Source: Ramlibacter pallidus (GTDB taxonomy: Bacteria; Pseudomonadota; Gammaproteobacteria; Burkholderiales; Burkholderiaceae_C). Taken from it: a stretch of 64,000 bases of DNA. The notes beneath the pieces are model-generated. The model saw only the letters and a program-made list of their open reading frames with translations, was not told where the DNA came from and made no database searches. The position numbers and the translations under genes are program-made. Location of the stretch: positions 682,001 through 746,000 of the forward strand of contig NZ_JADDIV010000002.1 of the NCBI RefSeq assembly GCF_015070875.1, written 5' to 3'. Shown here piece after piece: positions 16,790-25,210 of the stretch (positions within the stretch are counted from its first letter, which is position 1; every line of letters starts with the position of its first letter).

Positions 16790-17604
16790 CCTTTCCTCCC
16801 GAACAGGCGCTTGAGCAGGCCGGCCTTCTGCGGGTCGACGAAGCGCAGCGGCCTTTCCTCGCCGAGGAACCGGGCCACCACGTCCTGGTAGGCCTCGCTC
16901 ACGTCCGTGCCCTTCATGTGCACGGCGGGGGTGCCCTGGTTGCTCGCCTGCAACACCGCCTCGCTTTCCGGGATCACGCCGATCAGCGGGATGCGCAGGA
17001 TGTCCTGGATGTCCTCCAGCGACAGCATGTGGCCGGCGTCGACCCGGTTCGGGTTGTAGCGGGTGATCAGCAGGTGTTCCTTGACCGGCTCCTTGCCGTC
17101 GATGGCCCGCTTCGTCTTGCTGCTGAGCATGCCCAGGATGCGGTCGGAGTCGCGCACCGAGGACACCTCGGGGTTGGTCACGACCAGCGCCTCGTCGGCG
17201 AAGTGCATGGCCATGAGCGCGCCGGTCTCGATGCCCGCCGGCGAGTCGCAGACGATGTACTCGAAGCCCATGCCGGCGATGTCGGCGAGCACCTTTTCCA
17301 CGCCTTCCTTGGTGAGGGCGTCCTTGTCGCGCGTCTGGCTCGCGGCCAGCACGTGCAGGTGCTCGTTGTGCTTGTCCTTGATCAGGGCCTGGTTCAGGGT
17401 GGCCTCGCCCTGGATCACGTTGACGAAGTCGTAGACCACGCGGCGCTCGCAACCCATGATCAGGTCCAGGTTGCGCAGGCCCACGTCGAAGTCGATGACG
17501 GCGGTCTTGTGCCCGCGCAGGGCGAGGCCGCTGGCGAAGCTGGCGCTGGTGGTGGTCTTGCCGACCCCGCCCTTGCCGGAGGTGACGACGATGATCTTGG
17601 CCAA
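16786..17604 (-). CDS. minD: Septum site-determining ATPase MinD
   Basis: 272 residues from a TTG start. The start is fixed by the N-terminus [19 protein letters not shown], which must include the deviant Walker A motif (KGGVGKTT), and by GAAGGAA a few bases upstream. [10 protein letters not shown]-like and CDSPAGIE (Walker B) segments follow. The C-terminus [11 protein letters not shown] is the amphipathic membrane-targeting helix. MinD binds the membrane as ATP dimers, recruits MinC and is released by MinE. The upstream open frame is not real, as it overlaps minC. Confidence 0.97.
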   Translation of the reverse strand: MAKIIVVTSGKGGVGKTTTSASFASGLALRGHKTAVIDFDVGLRNLDLIMGCERRVVYDFVNVIQGEATLNQALIKDKHNEHLHVLAASQTRDKDALTKEGVEKVLADIAGMGFEYIVCDSPAGIETGALMAMHFADEALVVTNPEVSSVRDSDRILGMLSSKTKRAIDGKEPVKEHLLITRYNPNRVDAGHMLSLEDIQDILRIPLIGVIPESEAVLQASNQGTPAVHMKGTDVSEAYQDVVARFLGEERPLRFVDPQKAGLLKRLFGRKG

Positions 17605-17615
17605 GTGGTGTTCCT

Positions 17616-18368
17616 TCAGGGGTTCAGGGGCGCCATCACCAGCTTGTTGTCCTGCAGCCGGATCTGCGCCGGCTTGCCGAGGAGCTGGGGAGGCAGCGGG
17701 TTCTCGCTGGTGCGGTAGACGCCGGCGATGGAGACCAGTTCGGGCTCCAGGCACAACGTGAGGATGCGGGCCTGCGCGTCGCCCCGCGCGCCGGCGATCG
17801 CCTTGCCGCGCAGGGGTGCATAGACGTGGATGTGGCCGTCGGCGATGACTTCCGCGCCGGGGTTGACCATGGAGAGCACCACCAGGTCGCGGCCGCGGGC
17901 GTAGACCTGCTGGCCGGAGCGCAGCGGCTTGTCGATGACGAGGGCGGAGGCAGGTGGCGGCGGCACGCCCTCGGCCGGCGCGTTTTCCGCGGCCTTCTTC
18001 GGCTGTTTCTCCCTCTCCCTCTGGGAAAGGGCCGGGGTGAGGGCGGCCTCCGGCGTCGCAGCCAGCCCGGCCTGCACCGCCGCCGCCGCCAGCGCCTCGC
18101 TGCCGCCGCGCACGGCCACCGGCACCAGCTTGTACGGCCGCAGCATCGCCAGCAGCTCCGGAAAGTCCAGCGCGCCCTCCGGCACGCCAGCGAGGTCGAT
18201 CACCAGCGGGTCGTTGTCGAAGAAGTCGGGGATGTCGCCGAAGCGGTCGCGCAGTTCCTGGCCGAGCCGCGCGAGGTCGTTCGACTTGAGCAGCAGCGCC
18301 ACCAGCGGCAGGTTGGCGCTCTTGATCTCGAAGGTGGCAGGGGCGCGTCCTGCGAGGGCAACGGTCAT
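17616..18368 (-). CDS. minC: Septum site-determining protein MinC
   Basis: 250 residues with a MinC_N domain (about 1-100) and a MinC_C beta-helix (about 145-250, with [20 protein letters not shown]). MinC inhibits FtsZ assembly away from mid-cell when bound to MinD. The linker between the domains contains [13 protein letters not shown] (residues 110-122), which is encoded by a REP-like dispersed repeat. The inserted text is in frame and lies in the flexible linker, so function is probably kept. First gene of minCDE. Confidence 0.96.
   Translation of the reverse strand: MTVALAGRAPATFEIKSANLPLVALLLKSNDLARLGQELRDRFGDIPDFFDNDPLVIDLAGVPEGALDFPELLAMLRPYKLVPVAVRGGSEALAAAAVQAGLAATPEAALTPALSQREREKQPKKAAENAPAEGVPPPPASALVIDKPLRSGQQVYARGRDLVVLSMVNPGAEVIADGHIHVYAPLRGKAIAGARGDAQARILTLCLEPELVSIAGVYRTSENPLPPQLLGKPAQIRLQDNKLVMAPLNP
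18009..18043. repeat. REP-like dispersed repeat inserted in the minC linker
   Basis: The plus-strand sequence CCCTCTCCCTCTGGGAAAGG followed by GCCGGGGTGAGGG is a recognisable form of a GC-rich repeat common in intergenic DNA of beta- and gammaproteobacteria. It usually encodes LTPALS-x-REREKQ when it falls in a frame. Here it forms residues 110-122 of MinC. No other copy was noticed in this window. Confidence 0.7.
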
Positions 18369-18547
18369 CGGTACTGCGGGTGCAAAGCGGGGCGCAGTTT
18401 AGCAGCGGGGGTGTAACGCTGAGGTACGACACGTGTCCCTTCGTTCGCTGGCACGCGCTGCCATCGCCCTCCTACGAAGGAACGGGGCATGGCGACGACC
18501 CCGGCCCCGCGCGCGCCGCCCACACTGCTCCGATGCAGGAGTTCTCC

Positions 18548-18961
18548 ATGAAACACCATCACCCGCACCACCTCACCCACTGGATCGGCGTGGCGGCCGT
18601 CGCGGCACTGGCGCTGCTGGCGTTCGAAGCCGCCGGCCAGAACGTGCGTCCCAGCACCAATGCGCAGGCCGTGTTCGAGGGCCGGCCCGCCATGGCGGGG
18701 GCCCAGGCTGGGCTGGGCGCGATGTCCGGTCCGGCGCAGGGCGGCATCGGCCTGCAGGGCTCGGACGGCGCCGGCCTCAACCTGCGCCGCCCGCACGTGA
18801 TCGAGCAGCAGATGAATCCGCTGCCGCCCGTGGCTTGCGCCGACATCCCGCGCGTGTCATCGGCGGAACAGCCGCTGTGCCTGCCGCAGGTCCGCGACGA
18901 ACGCTTCGAACGCCGCCTCGCGAACCTCGGGATCGACGCGCAGCAGCGCGGACGGATGTAA
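18548..18961 (+). CDS. Exported protein of unknown function (137 aa)
   Basis: A Sec signal peptide (hydrophobic segment about residues 13-28, ending at AAGQ) follows a His-rich start (KHHHPHHLTHW). The mature part is Gly/Ala/Gln rich, then a Pro/Cys segment CADIPRVSSAEQPLCLP with two cysteines that could form a disulfide. GGAG lies eight bases before the ATG. TCCTAC is found 73 bases upstream. Its last 105 bases overlap the 3' end of udgX on the other strand. No family recognised. Confidence 0.65.
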   Translation: MKHHHPHHLTHWIGVAAVAALALLAFEAAGQNVRPSTNAQAVFEGRPAMAGAQAGLGAMSGPAQGGIGLQGSDGAGLNLRRPHVIEQQMNPLPPVACADIPRVSSAEQPLCLPQVRDERFERRLANLGIDAQQRGRM

Positions 18962-19468
18962 GGTCACCAGCACTTCGAGGCCGTCCGGCCGCGGCAGCCA
19001 TTGGCCGCGGTTCGCCATGACCGGCACGGCGCGCCCCAGCAGCGAACGCGCGGCGGTCGCGCCCAGCGCCACCAGAGCGGCCGGCTTCACGAGCGCGATC
19101 TCGTCCTCCAGCCAGTGATGGCAGGCGGCGATCTCGCGCACCGCCGGGCTCTTGTGGATGCGGCGCTTGCCACGCAGTTCGAACTTGAAATGCTTGACCG
19201 CGTTGGAGACGAAGGTCTGCGGGCGCGGGATCTCCGCGGCCTCGAGCGCGCGGGCGAGCAGCTTGCCGGCGGGGCCGACGAAGGGCCGGCCCTGGAGGTC
19301 TTCCTGGTCGCCCGGTTGCTCGCCCACCAGCATCAGTTTCGGCTTGAGCTTGCCCTCGCCGATGACCGACTGCGTGGCGATCTCGCCGATCGGGCACTCG
19401 CGGCACGCCATGGTGGCGGCCTTGAGCTGGTCGAGTGAAAGGATCCTGGGATCGGGCCGGTCAGGCAT
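18857..19468 (-). CDS. udgX: UdgX-type uracil-DNA glycosylase
   Basis: 203 residues. GEQPGDQED (49-57) is the catalytic motif A, and KRRIHKSP (101-108) is the UdgX-specific loop whose His105 makes a covalent bond to the uracil site. TLHPSALLR is the C-terminal motif B. N-terminal CRECP and a later Cys supply metal-cluster ligands. UdgX proteins remove uracil and stay attached to the DNA, an unusual repair chemistry. The start at 19468 overlaps the end of the DUF4130 gene, its usual companion, by eight bases. The frame further upstream is antisense and not used. Confidence 0.92.
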   Translation of the reverse strand: MPDRPDPRILSLDQLKAATMACRECPIGEIATQSVIGEGKLKPKLMLVGEQPGDQEDLQGRPFVGPAGKLLARALEAAEIPRPQTFVSNAVKHFKFELRGKRRIHKSPAVREIAACHHWLEDEIALVKPAALVALGATAARSLLGRAVPVMANRGQWLPRPDGLEVLVTLHPSALLRVDPEVREAAFEAFVADLRQAQRLFRR

Positions 19469-20144
19469 GGGGGACGGGCGTGCTGTCGTGCGCGCCGAAG
19501 ACGCGCTCGTAGCAGGCCAGCCAATCCACATCCGTGCCTTCGGGCCCCGGCAGCTCCGACGGGGCCACGCCCGGGCCGTACAGCAACCGGCCGTCCTCGC
19601 AGCGCATGCTGCGCTCCGGCGTGAAGATCGCCCAGCGCGTGGCCGGCAGGCGCTTGGCGAACCAGGGCGCCACCGCCTCCACGACGTGGTGCGCCGGTTC
19701 GTAGCAGCCGACGTGCACTTCGCGGCCGAGGGCGTCCTGCACCGCGCGCAGGCGCAGGTTGGCCTTCATCTTGTGGATGTCCCGCCGCACCGCATGCGCC
19801 ATGTGCTGCGCCTGCTGCATGTCGGCGTCGATCGGGTCGTTGCGCAGCCCCGGCTCGTGCACCAGGCGCCACAGCAGGCGGTACAGCAGCGAGAAGCGGG
19901 CGGGGTCGCGGTGCAGCACCACGAACTCGCACAGGCGCGTGAAGGAGGCGGGCACGATCGCGTTGGCGGCGCGTGCGACGTTCTTCGGCCGGCTGGCCTG
20001 CGGCGATTGCGGGTCCATGAACGGGTCGCCCGCCGGCTGCAACTGCCACTGCACTTCGTCGGGCGGCACCTGGTGCGCCAGCAACTGGCGGGCTTCGGAA
20101 CGAAAGCCCGCCAGATCGGTTTGCCCAGCCAGTTTGACTTCCAT
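19461..20144 (-). CDS. DUF4130 (TIGR03915-type) probable DNA metabolism protein
   Basis: About 227 residues. Features typical of the family: FTRLCEFVVLHRDPARF, RLLWRLVHEPGLRNDPIDADM, and RDIHKMKANLRLRAV followed by HVGCYEPAHHVVE and the C-terminal WAIFTPERS. In other bacteria this domain is fused to UdgX or lies next to it, together with a radical-SAM protein. Here it is a separate gene overlapping udgX by eight bases, and no radical-SAM gene is visible. Start at 20144 (a second Met lies at 20165). The biochemical role is unknown, but linkage points to DNA repair. Confidence 0.85.
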   Translation of the reverse strand: MEVKLAGQTDLAGFRSEARQLLAHQVPPDEVQWQLQPAGDPFMDPQSPQASRPKNVARAANAIVPASFTRLCEFVVLHRDPARFSLLYRLLWRLVHEPGLRNDPIDADMQQAQHMAHAVRRDIHKMKANLRLRAVQDALGREVHVGCYEPAHHVVEAVAPWFAKRLPATRWAIFTPERSMRCEDGRLLYGPGVAPSELPGPEGTDVDWLACYERVFGAHDSTPVPHA

Positions 20145-20330
20145 GTCCGAGCCCCGATCCTGCATGGTCAGTCCCGCCAGCGGTCGGTGCCGGCGCGGTG
20201 CGCGGGGCGTTTCGGGCCGCAGCCGGCCAGGCGGGCGAGCGGGTGGTGGGAAGGGGCGATGCGCGTGTCCATTGCTTAGGGATTTTGCGCAACTTCGCAC
20301 CCACCGTGGGGCGCGAAGTATGGAATTGCT

Positions 20331-21275
20331 TCACGCAATCGGCGCATGCCTACGCGCCTTTACTTCGACGGCGAGGTACAGCAGCGCAGCGGCGAGCAAA
20401 GGACCGATGTAGTACAGCGCACGGTAGCCCAGCAGTGCGCCGAGCAGCTGGCCTTCCGGCACCTTGTGCGACAGCAGCGCGACGAACACCGCTTCGAGCA
20501 CGCCGAGTCCTGCGGGCACATGGGTGATAACGCCGGCCACGGCGGCGATCAGCAGCACGCTGAGCACCTGCGGGTACGCGATCTTGCCCTGCAGCAGGAT
20601 GTAGACCGCGGCGGCCATGATCATCCAGTTCGCCGAGGAGATGGCGAGCTGCAGCAGCGCCATGCGGGGCCGCGGCAGGATCAGCTCGTGGCCGCGGATC
20701 GTCCAGCTGCGCTTCTTCGACCAGCCGCACAGCAGCAGGTAGGCCAGTGCCGCGGCCAGCAGGGCGATGCCGAGCAGCTGCAGGCCGTGGCTGTCCATCT
20801 TCCAGTTCGGCGGCAGTTCCAGCGGCGCCACGGTGAACACGATCCCCGCGAGCAGCAGGTAGCCGAGCCAGTTGGTCAGCATGCTGAGGGTGAGCACGCG
20901 CGTGATGGTGGCGTAGTCGAGCCCGAGCCGCGAGTACAGCCGGTAGCGGAAGGCGACGCCCCCCACCAGCGAGCCGAAGTTCAGGTTGAACGCATAGCTG
21001 ATGAAGTTGACCGACATCACCTGCGGGACGGGCAAGCCGTGGCGGGTGTAGCGCCGGCCCACGAGGTCGAAGCAGCTGTAGAGCAGGTGGCTGGCGGCGC
21101 ACAGCAGGCCGGCCTGGAACAGCACGCTGCGCGGCAGTTCCTGCACGCTCTGCCGCACCTCCTGCCAGTCCACGGTGCGCGCGTACTTCACGAGCAGCGC
21201 GACCACCAGCACCATGAAGGCGATGCCGACGGCCCGTTTCGCCCATGGCCACCATGGGCGCTCGGTCAGCTTCAT
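20331..21275 (-). CDS. ybhN: YbhN-like lysylphosphatidylglycerol-synthase transmembrane family protein
   Basis: 314 residues with seven or eight membrane segments, starting WPWAKRAVGIAFMVLVVALL. NFGSLVGGVAFRYRLYSRLGL and HVPAGLGVLEAVFVALL are typical of the LPG_synthase_TM (UPF0104) family. E. coli ybhP-clsB-ybhN has the same gene order as this locus, so it is very likely the ybhN equivalent. Role probably in phospholipid handling, but not established. ATGA overlap with clsB indicates translational coupling. Confidence 0.88.
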   Translation of the reverse strand: MKLTERPWWPWAKRAVGIAFMVLVVALLVKYARTVDWQEVRQSVQELPRSVLFQAGLLCAASHLLYSCFDLVGRRYTRHGLPVPQVMSVNFISYAFNLNFGSLVGGVAFRYRLYSRLGLDYATITRVLTLSMLTNWLGYLLLAGIVFTVAPLELPPNWKMDSHGLQLLGIALLAAALAYLLLCGWSKKRSWTIRGHELILPRPRMALLQLAISSANWMIMAAAVYILLQGKIAYPQVLSVLLIAAVAGVITHVPAGLGVLEAVFVALLSHKVPEGQLLGALLGYRALYYIGPLLAAALLYLAVEVKARRHAPIA

Positions 21276-22525
21276 GCCTTGTCCTTGATGCCTGCGAACG
21301 CGGGGGACAGCGGCTTGCCGGCGTTCGGCGCCGGCGGGATGAGGCGCGGCACGTGGCGCGGCAGCCAGCCGGCCCAGCCCGGGTAGCGGCGGGTGAAGTG
21401 GTAGGCGAGGAAGCTGCGCACCAGCGGCCAGCCCTTGAGTTCGCCCAGCGCGTCCAGCGTGATCTGGTTGCAGCTGTCGCACATCAGCTTGTCGAGGTTC
21501 TGCGACAGCGTGGCGTTGAATTCGCGGTCGCGGATGATCACGTTGGCCTCGAGGTTGAACACCAGGCTCATCGGGTCGAGGTTGCTGGAACCCACCGTGC
21601 TCCACTCGTCGTCCATCACGGCGACCTTGCCGTGCAGCGGCCGGTCGCAGTATTCGTAGATGCGCACGCCGGCGCGCAGCAGGTGGTGGTACAGCATCTC
21701 CGCCGCCGTCTTGACGAAGGCCATGTCGGGCTGGCCCTGCAGGATCAGCCGCACGTCGACGCCGCGCCGTGCCGCGCGCTTGAGCTCCTTGATGAAGCGG
21801 TAGCCGGGGAAGAAGTAGGCATTGGCGATGACGATGCGCTTCTTCGCCGCGCGGATGGCGATGCGGTAGTGGCGCTCGATGTCGTCCATGTGGCGGCGGT
21901 TGTCGCGCACCACGAACAGCGCGTCGGCGCCGCCGGCGGCCGGCGTTTCCTCCGGCGTCGTGCGCATGCGCTTGCGCCGGCGCCACCACTGGCGCTTCTC
22001 GCGCTGGTGGCGCAGGCCCTCGGCCAGCGCCGTGTGGCAGAAGCGGTGGATCTCGGCCACCAGCGGCCCGTGGATCTCCACCGAGTAGTCCTGCTTGGCC
22101 TCGGGCCCGAAGTCGCCCAGGTGGTCGGCCGAATAATTGATGCCGCCGACGAAGGCCACCTCGCGGTCGATCACCGCGATCTTGCGGTGCATGCGGCGCA
22201 GCAGGTGCGGCCGCAGGCCGAAGGGGCGGGGGCCGGGGTTGAACGCGTGGATGCGGACGCCGGCTTCCTTGAGCGCGCCCAGGAAATGCTCGGAGAACTC
22301 GGGCGAGCCCCAGTCGTCGACGGTGATGTCCACCTGCGCGCCGCGGCGGGCGGCGGCGATCAGCGCCTCCTGCAGCTGCAGGCCGACCTTGTCCTCGAAC
22401 AGGATGAAGGTCTCGACGATCACCTCGCGCCTGGCATTGGCGATCGCCGCGAACACGCGCGGGAAGAACTCCTCGCCGTTCTCGAGCAGCGTGAAGGCAT
22501 TGCCGGGGATCCAGCGCCGTTCCAT
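21272..22525 (-). CDS. clsB: Cardiolipin synthase ClsB-type (phospholipase D family)
   Basis: 417 residues. Two HKD motifs: HRKIAVID (His113, Lys115, Asp120) and HGKVAVMDD (His298, Lys300, Asp305), each with the following Gly/Ser-Asn (GGIN, GSSN). ClsB makes cardiolipin from phosphatidylglycerol by transphosphatidylation at the inner membrane. Start at 22525 (MERRWIPGN) follows the family; upstream frame is antisense. Eight bases separate it from the ybhP-like gene, and it overlaps ybhN by four, so one transcript is likely. Confidence 0.93.
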   Translation of the reverse strand: MERRWIPGNAFTLLENGEEFFPRVFAAIANARREVIVETFILFEDKVGLQLQEALIAAARRGAQVDITVDDWGSPEFSEHFLGALKEAGVRIHAFNPGPRPFGLRPHLLRRMHRKIAVIDREVAFVGGINYSADHLGDFGPEAKQDYSVEIHGPLVAEIHRFCHTALAEGLRHQREKRQWWRRRKRMRTTPEETPAAGGADALFVVRDNRRHMDDIERHYRIAIRAAKKRIVIANAYFFPGYRFIKELKRAARRGVDVRLILQGQPDMAFVKTAAEMLYHHLLRAGVRIYEYCDRPLHGKVAVMDDEWSTVGSSNLDPMSLVFNLEANVIIRDREFNATLSQNLDKLMCDSCNQITLDALGELKGWPLVRSFLAYHFTRRYPGWAGWLPRHVPRLIPPAPNAGKPLSPAFAGIKDKA

Positions 22526-22533
22526 GAGGGGCC

Positions 22534-23331
22534 TCACAGGTGGATCTCGGCCACCAGGGGGGCGTGGTCCGAGAGGTGCGACCAGGGCCGGCGCGGCAGC
22601 ACCACCGGCAGGTGCACGGAGCAGTTGCGCACGTAGATGCGGTCCAGCGACAGCACCGGGAAGATCGCGGGGAAGGTCTTGGCCGGCTCGCCGTAGGCCG
22701 TCACGAAGATCTCGCGCAGCCCGGCCTCCTTCCACAGCTTGTCGTTGGCGCGGCGGCGCCAGTCGTTGAAGTCGCCGGCGACGATCAGGGGCGCGTCGGC
22801 CGGCACCTCGCTGTGCGAGATCTTGCACAGCAGGTCCAGCTGCTGCTGGCGGTGGCTCTCGGCCAGCCCCAGGTGCACGCAGATGGCGTGGACCTGCATG
22901 GGGCAGCCGGGGATGTCCAGGACGCAGTGCAACAGTCCGCGCTTTTCCGGCCCGGCGATCGAGACGTCGTGGTTCTGGTGTTCGACGATGGGGAACTTGG
23001 ACATCACGGCGTTGCCGTGGTGCCCCTTGGGATAGACCATGTTCCGGCCGTAGGCGTACTGCGGCCAGATGCTGTCGGCGAGGAATTCGTACATCGGCGC
23101 TTCCGGCCAGCTGTCGATCTTCTTGCCGTGTTCCTCGTGGGTGCCCAGCACCTCTTGCATGAAGACCACGTCGGCCCCCACCTTGCGCACCGCATCCCGC
23201 AGCTCCGGCAGGATGAATTTGCGGTTGAAGGTGGTGAAGCCCTTGTGGATGTTGACGGTCATGACCGTCAGCTGCGCGGCCGTCGTGGACTCCCGCACGG
23301 GCGTCTGGAGGTTGTGGGCGTCGTTGTACAT
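22534..23331 (-). CDS. ybhP: Endonuclease/exonuclease/phosphatase family protein (YbhP-like)
   Basis: 265 residues with the EEP fold: TVMTVNIHKGF near the start, VFMQEV with the metal-binding Glu, VAGDFNDW, and C-terminal LSDHAPLVAE with the catalytic Asp-His pair. The family includes DNase I-like nucleases and phosphodiesterases; position before clsB and ybhN matches E. coli ybhP. Likely a phosphodiesterase linked to membrane lipids, but the substrate is unknown. TCCTAC lies about 40 bases upstream on the same strand. Confidence 0.88.
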   Translation of the reverse strand: MYNDAHNLQTPVRESTTAAQLTVMTVNIHKGFTTFNRKFILPELRDAVRKVGADVVFMQEVLGTHEEHGKKIDSWPEAPMYEFLADSIWPQYAYGRNMVYPKGHHGNAVMSKFPIVEHQNHDVSIAGPEKRGLLHCVLDIPGCPMQVHAICVHLGLAESHRQQQLDLLCKISHSEVPADAPLIVAGDFNDWRRRANDKLWKEAGLREIFVTAYGEPAKTFPAIFPVLSLDRIYVRNCSVHLPVVLPRRPWSHLSDHAPLVAEIHL

Positions 23332-23498
23332 GGGGCCATCATTTGTAAAGGCCCAGCTGTGCGGCCGGAGTAGGACGGCAGGCCATGTTCCCGTAGCGCG
23401 CGACGGCGTCCGTCGTCACCTGAAATCGCGTTTTTTCGGCACACTGCGCGAAAAGACGAGGCAGCCCTCCGCTGCCCACAACGAAGCCAGGGAAGCCC

Positions 23499-24050
23499 AT
23501 GAGATCCACCATCGCCCGCCTGTTCGCCGCCGGCCTGCTGGCCGCCACCGCCTGCTCCAGCCAGGCCTTCAACCTGCGCCCCGACGGGGTCACCGTGCGC
23601 GCGGGCGCCGGCGGCCACGGTACCGCCATGGCCGGTGTCGGCATCGTCTGGGATTGGGACTTCCAGCGCATGCGCCGCAAGGCCGAGCTGACGGCGCACA
23701 CGGAATTGATGGTGAACCACTGGCGCTACGACGCGATCGGCGGCGGTTCCGGCCAGCTGACCCAGCTGGTGCTGCTGCCGTCGTTGCGCATGCGCCTCGA
23801 GCGGGGACAGTCGCCCTGGTTCATCGAGCTGGGCATTGGCGCGAGCTGGATGGACCAGCTGCTGGAGACGCCGCGCAAGCGCTTCAGCACGCAATGGAAC
23901 TTCTACGACATGCTGGGCATCGGGTACAGCTTCGGCGAGGAACACGACCACGAGCTGGCGCTGCGCTGGGTGCACGTGTCGAATGGGGGCATCAAGAAGC
24001 CCAACCCCGGCCAGGATTTCGTCCAGCTGCGCTACGTGCGGCGGTTCTGA
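23499..24050 (+). CDS. pagL: Lipid A 3-O-deacylase PagL
   Basis: 183 residues, outer-membrane beta-barrel with a signal peptide cut near SSQA. The active site motif HVSNGGIKKPNPG gives His159 and Ser161, the catalytic pair of PagL; an acidic residue twelve positions after the Ser is Asp173 where Glu is usual in Pseudomonas as I recall. C-terminus ends LRYVRRF, the barrel-closing pattern with a terminal Phe. PagL removes the 3-O acyl chain of lipid A and alters surface charge and immune detection. Monocistronic by position. Confidence 0.9.
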   Translation: MRSTIARLFAAGLLAATACSSQAFNLRPDGVTVRAGAGGHGTAMAGVGIVWDWDFQRMRRKAELTAHTELMVNHWRYDAIGGGSGQLTQLVLLPSLRMRLERGQSPWFIELGIGASWMDQLLETPRKRFSTQWNFYDMLGIGYSFGEEHDHELALRWVHVSNGGIKKPNPGQDFVQLRYVRRF

Positions 24051-24191
24051 GCCACTGCCCTACGGTGGGCGATCCGATTCCTACGGGCGGCGGCCCCCGC
24101 GTCCGATAGGCCCTGGACGGGAGGGCTCCAAACTGTGGGACATGCACCCGGCCACGCCGGGTTTCCACAACAGATCCGTACGGAGTCCCTC

Positions 24192-24590
24192 ATGAACAAG
24201 ACCTCTCTTTCCCTCGTCCTCGCCGGTGTGTTCGCCGTGGCCGGCGCCGCTCAGGCCCAGGCCACCTTCGACACGCCGACGCGCGCCGGCGAAGCCAGCA
24301 CCATGTCGATGGGCGCGCCCAACCTCGAGACGAACGTCGAAACGCACGTGCATACGCATGTGATGGGCGCGGGCCCGTCCAGCATCTACACGCCCGACAC
24401 CGTGGTGTCCGTGCCGGCCAACCCGATGGTGGTGGACCGTGACGCCGCCGCGGCGACCTTCAACGTCCCGTCGCGCGCCGGCGAGGCCAGCACGATGACC
24501 GGTGGCGCCCCCAACGTGGCGACCGACAACGGCCGGGTGATCGTGCAGCAGCACCACCTGTACTCGGCGCCGGGCTACATCCGCTACTAA
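24192..24590 (+). CDS. Small exported protein with an internal duplication (132 aa)
   Basis: Sec signal peptide (residues 1-22, ending AQAQ). The mature protein contains two near copies of a 25-residue block: ATFDTPTRAGEASTMSMGAP and ATFNVPSRAGEASTMTGGAP. Between them is a His-rich ETHVHTHVMG stretch, and near the end QQHH. The His content might bind metal, which is speculation. It is followed by a strong terminator and faces the Spy/CpxP-like gene. TCCTAC lies about 108 bases upstream. No family recognised. Confidence 0.7.
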   Translation: MNKTSLSLVLAGVFAVAGAAQAQATFDTPTRAGEASTMSMGAPNLETNVETHVHTHVMGAGPSSIYTPDTVVSVPANPMVVDRDAAAATFNVPSRAGEASTMTGGAPNVATDNGRVIVQQHHLYSAPGYIRY

Positions 24591-24609
24591 AGGCGCAGCG
24601 CATGGAATG

Positions 24610-24637
24610 AAAAAGCCCGGGGCGACCCGGGCTTTTT
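24610..24637 (+). terminator. Rho-independent terminator, probably bidirectional
   Basis: Stem GCCCGGG/CCCGGGC (24615-24621 with 24626-24632), four-base loop, preceded by five A and followed by five T. It lies between two convergent genes, so it may stop both transcripts. Confidence 0.9.
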
Positions 24638-24658
24638 CGTTGCGAGGCCTCGCGGCGA

Positions 24659-25210
24659 TCAGCGCTGGCCGTGGTGGCCATGGTGGCCGCCACCGTGCCC
24701 GCCGCCGAAGCCGCGCTTGCCCTGGCGGAAGGCCTGCATGCCGACGGCGTCGAACACCGCCTTCTGCTCCGCGTTCAGCGTGCCGTAGAAGGTCTTCGTG
24801 GCGTCCAGCCGGCGGTCCATCTCCGCATGGCGGGCGGCACGGCGGGCCTTCATCTGGTCGATGCGTTCCGGGGTGGTCATGCGCGCCATGGCGGCACGGT
24901 CGAGCCGCTGCGGGCGGTTCGCGCTGGGCTGCAGGGCCGTGGTCCAGGCCGTCCAGGCGCCTTCCTGCGCGGGGGTGATCTTCAGCTGAGCCTTCAGCAC
25001 GCCCAGCCGCTGGGCCATGCGTTCCTGCATGCGGGCGCGCATGCGCTCGGCGCGGGCGGGATCCTGCGCGCCCTGGCCGCGCTGGCCCTGCATCATGTGC
25101 GGGGCGCCGGAGCCGGGCTGCTGCGGGGTGGGTTGGGCCTGGGCGATGGCGCCGAGGCCGAGGCCGGCGACGAGGCCGGCGGTGATCAGGTGGCGGTGCA
25201 GGGATTTCAT
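24659..25210 (-). CDS. Spy/CpxP-family periplasmic protein (LTXXQ motif)
   Basis: 183 residues. A Sec signal peptide (ending AIAQAQ) is followed by a Gln/Arg-rich helical body with ITPAQEGAW and a second LNAEQKAVFD repeat, the LTXXQ-type motifs of Spy and CpxP, ATP-independent chaperones of the periplasm. The tail is His/Gly rich (GGGHGGGHHGHHGQR), which could bind metal ions. Position between stress and copper genes fits an envelope-stress response. No CpxRA is in the window. Start at 25210 is chosen for the signal peptide. Confidence 0.85.
   Translation of the reverse strand: MKSLHRHLITAGLVAGLGLGAIAQAQPTPQQPGSGAPHMMQGQRGQGAQDPARAERMRARMQERMAQRLGVLKAQLKITPAQEGAWTAWTTALQPSANRPQRLDRAAMARMTTPERIDQMKARRAARHAEMDRRLDATKTFYGTLNAEQKAVFDAVGMQAFRQGKRGFGGGHGGGHHGHHGQR

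Noticed and set aside
16786-18432. A single large MinD-containing protein from the long open frame
   Set aside because: The part before the TTG start overlaps minC in another frame and shows no fold; MinD motifs fix the start at 17604.
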